From positions 186,001 to 250,000 of the forward strand of contig NZ_PVEN01000008.1 of NCBI RefSeq assembly GCF_002973525.1: 64,000 nt of DNA, read 5' to 3'. This DNA is from Paraburkholderia sp. BL21I4N1 (GTDB lineage Bacteria > Pseudomonadota > Gammaproteobacteria > Burkholderiales > Burkholderiaceae). The translations under genes and the position numbers were made by a program. The notes under the pieces were generated by a model, which did no database searches, was not told the origin of the DNA, and worked only from the letters and a program-made list of their open reading frames with translations. Positions 63,302-64,000 of the stretch are shown here, one piece after another (the first letter of the stretch is position 1; every line of letters begins with the position of its first letter).

Positions 63302-64000
63302 CTATGCGGACGCGCCTTGGAACACCGGTTCCGGCAAACCCGCCTTTTCCACACGCGCGACGAACACGCCGCCCGCACCCGCGTCGTTCGCCAGCGCCGC
63401 AGCGTCCAGATCGATACGCGCGCTGGTGATATATAGCGTATCGAGCTGCGCACGCCCGTCGGTCGTTCCCTGTGACGCGCCGCCCAACGCGACGCAACTG
63501 GGCTGTGCCGTCGGCACATCGACACGCTCCGTTTCCACACCATCGGGGCCGTAACGCACGACGCGCCGGCCGCCCCACTGCGCGTTCCACAATCCGCCCT
63601 CGCGATCCACGGTCGAGCCGTCGGGTTCGCCGGTGGCGTCGGTCAGCGCGGTGAACAAACGGTCGTTGGCGACGCTGCCGTCGGCGCGATAGTCGCAGGC
63701 GCGAATTTCACGCGTCGGCGAATCGCAGTAGTACATGGTCGCGCCGTCGGGACTGAACGCGATGCTGTTCGAAATAGCCGGCGCCGGCAACGGCAAACGC
63801 TCCAGCGACAGATCGTGATTCAACCGGTAGAACCCGCCCACTGCCCGCAGCGGCGAGCCTTCGTCTTTCGTGCCGAACACGAAGCGCCCCTGACGGTCAC
63901 AGCGGCCGTCGTTCACGCGCGTGTTCATGCCGGGTTCGACGTCGACGATATGACGCGTCTTGCCCGTCGTCAGATCGAAGAACGCCAGATGCGTGGCCAG
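63302..64000 (-). CDS. SMP-30/gluconolactonase family protein (5' end outside window)
   Basis: Beta-propeller lactonase hydrolysing a sugar lactone, as in oxidative arabinose, xylose or galactose pathways. The frame is open to the window end, so the gene starts beyond base 64000; Met at 63928 is internal (it is preceded by in-frame THLAFFDLTTGKTRHIVDVEPG). The metal-binding NDGRCD (family NDGxxD), SPDGATMYYCDS, and GGLWNAQWGGRRVVRY are typical. It lies 255 bases upstream of the epimerase gene on the same strand. Confidence 0.9.
   Translation of the reverse strand: MATHLAFFDLTTGKTRHIVDVEPGMNTRVNDGRCDRQGRFVFGTKDEGSPLRAVGGFYRLNHDLSLERLPLPAPAISNSIAFSPDGATMYYCDSPTREIRACDYRADGSVANDRLFTALTDATGEPDGSTVDREGGLWNAQWGGRRVVRYGPDGVETERVDVPTAQPSCVALGGASQGTTDGRAQLDTLYITSARIDLDAAALANDAGAGGVFVARVEKAGLPEPVFQGASA

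Overview
The window is a chromosomal segment of a Burkholderiaceae beta-proteobacterium, most likely Paraburkholderia or a close Burkholderia relative. This rests on the GC-rich coding sequence, the fis-purH-ruvC-ruvA-ruvB order, the bamE/fur divergent pair, the bamE-dapB-exbB-exbD-leuS-lptE-holA-proA-hemJ run, and Entner-Doudoroff genes paired with a HexR-type regulator. The genus is inferred from gene content and protein resemblance; no database was searched.

Layout. 0-5.4 kb: the 3' end of fis, then purH, ruvC, ruvA and ruvB on the plus strand, meeting a histidine phosphatase. 5.4-10.1 kb: dtd, tyrS, anmK (divergent from tyrS), erpA and the rplM-rpsI ribosomal pair. 10.1-11.8 kb: a candidate small RNA displaying anti-Shine-Dalgarno sequence, an OsmC protein, and the RNase P RNA gene (minus strand). 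11.9-15 kb: a DUF3025 protein, pyrC and a class II glutamine amidotransferase. 15-21 kb: the gltI-J-K-L glutamate/aspartate transporter, glutamate dehydrogenase and a LysR regulator, a coherent glutamate block. 21-28.5 kb: purB, then gluconate uptake and phosphorylation (gntP-type permease, gntK), edd-eda, and a divergent hexR with two HexR-like operators between them. 28.5-34 kb: the most accessory-looking part, with an OmpA-type lipoprotein, a trimeric autotransporter adhesin, a 0.94-kb AT-richer intergenic region carrying a repeated TAGGA-N4-TCCTA element, and two tandem secreted NTF2-like proteins. 34-44 kb: the housekeeping run from hemJ back to bamE, then fur. 44-48 kb: allA and allantoicase, a DctA-type carrier and a FadR-type regulator with two TGGTCNGACCA operators. 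48-54 kb: gap, tkt, speE-like, a VOC protein and rsmE. 54-55.5 kb: a secreted RNase Sa/barnase-type ribonuclease with a barstar-type inhibitor, then a candidate RNA with three hairpins. 55.5-64 kb: maeB, thiL-pgpA-pncC, a DUF985 cupin, pyrF, an aldose 1-epimerase-like protein and the 3' part of an SMP-30/gluconolactonase gene cut by the window end.

Most of the window is ordinary core metabolism. The items most worth a second look are the anti-SD small RNA candidate at 10390-10479 (promoter, hairpins and terminator all visible), the TAGGA-N4-TCCTA element repeated upstream of the adhesin, the secreted RNase/barstar pair, and the orphan plus-strand terminators at 55444-55472 and 34432-34457.
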